A stretch of DNA of 14,230 nt from Christensenella sp. UBA3944. GTDB taxonomy: Bacteria > Bacillota > Clostridia > Christensenellales > DTU072. Numbering within the stretch: the first letter of the stretch is position 1; each line of letters opens with the position of its first letter. Both the position numbers and the translations under genes were made by a program. A model generated the notes under the pieces. The model searched no databases and was not told where the DNA came from. It worked only from the letters and a program-made list of their open reading frames with translations. The stretch lies in the NCBI GenBank assembly GCA_002385605.1, contig DGDU01000044.1, forward strand, positions 1 to 14,230, given 5' to 3'. This document shows positions 14,212-14,230 of this stretch, piece by piece.

Positions 14212-14230
14212 CTGTCTCTTATACACATCT
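14212..14230. other. Illumina Nextera (Tn5 mosaic end) adapter sequence at the contig end
   Basis: CTGTCTCTTATACACATCT is the exact 19-base reverse complement of the Tn5 mosaic end used in Nextera libraries. It sits flush with the end of the window and interrupts a conserved gene, so it is untrimmed library sequence rather than genome. In the minus strand it creates the false start ATGTGTATAAGAGAC (MCIRD). Confidence 0.97.

Noticed and set aside
14212..14230. Tn5/IS50 transposon end as a natural insertion
   Set aside because: Only the engineered 19-base mosaic end is present, flush with the contig end, with no transposon body; library adapter is the simple explanation.
1..14230. Search for tRNA, rRNA, CRISPR repeats, integrase or attachment sites
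   Set aside because: No cloverleaf, rRNA-like stretch, regularly spaced long repeat or recombinase gene was seen by eye; tRNAscan-SE, barrnap and a CRISPR finder would settle it.

Overview
The window looks like chromosomal DNA of an anaerobic, low-to-moderate-GC Firmicute (class Clostridia), probably an uncultured gut or environmental lineage assembled from metagenomic short reads. The signs are a single-chain clostridial-type pyruvate:ferredoxin oxidoreductase, strong AGGAGG-like ribosome sites, TTGACA/TATAAT promoters, hairpin-plus-T-run terminators, and a lipoprotein built of InlB-type repeats. The taxon is inferred from gene content only. The last 19 bases (14212-14230) are an exact Illumina Nextera (Tn5 mosaic end) adapter, so the right edge is a contig end carrying adapter and the last gene is truncated there.

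Layout. 1-523 (-): 5' part of a lipoprotein gene with InlB/Listeria-Bacteroides repeats, apparently leaderless. 594-840 (-): a small independent unit with a structured leader, a strong ribosome site, a tiny reading frame that seems broken by one extra base in an A6 run, and a terminator. 841-4600 (+): the arginine operon argG-argH-argF, with a consensus promoter preceded by a helically phased CATAA array (candidate ArgR operator) and closed by a terminator. 4613-5125 (-): a flavodoxin-domain protein. 5201-8749 (-): the 1168-residue PFOR, with its own terminator, promoter and candidate operators. 8999-9952 (+): a membrane-anchored alkaline-phosphatase-superfamily phosphodiesterase. 10094-12112 (+): a cytoplasmic glutaminase-A-like protein. 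12172-13155 (-): a membrane-anchored protein of unknown function. 13222-14211 (-): a visibly AT-richer restriction-modification operon, with a DpnII/MboI-family endonuclease (C-terminal part only) overlapping a DNA methyltransferase by four bases.

How the parts work together. ArgF, ArgG and ArgH convert ornithine plus carbamoyl phosphate, through citrulline and argininosuccinate, to arginine. No genes for making ornithine are present in the window. PFOR supplies acetyl-CoA and reduced ferredoxin; the flavodoxin-domain gene next to it is a separate unit and any electron-transfer link is only suggested by position. The phosphodiesterase, the glutaminase-like protein and the unknown membrane protein each have their own signals and appear monocistronic. 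I found no tRNA, rRNA, CRISPR array or intact insertion sequence. The most unusual items are the frameshifted small gene with its alternative leader hairpins, the leaderless lipoprotein promoter (whose architecture recurs at the glutaminase gene), the phased repeats before argG and nifJ, and the endonuclease-first R-M operon whose methylase has an HPPY catalytic motif.
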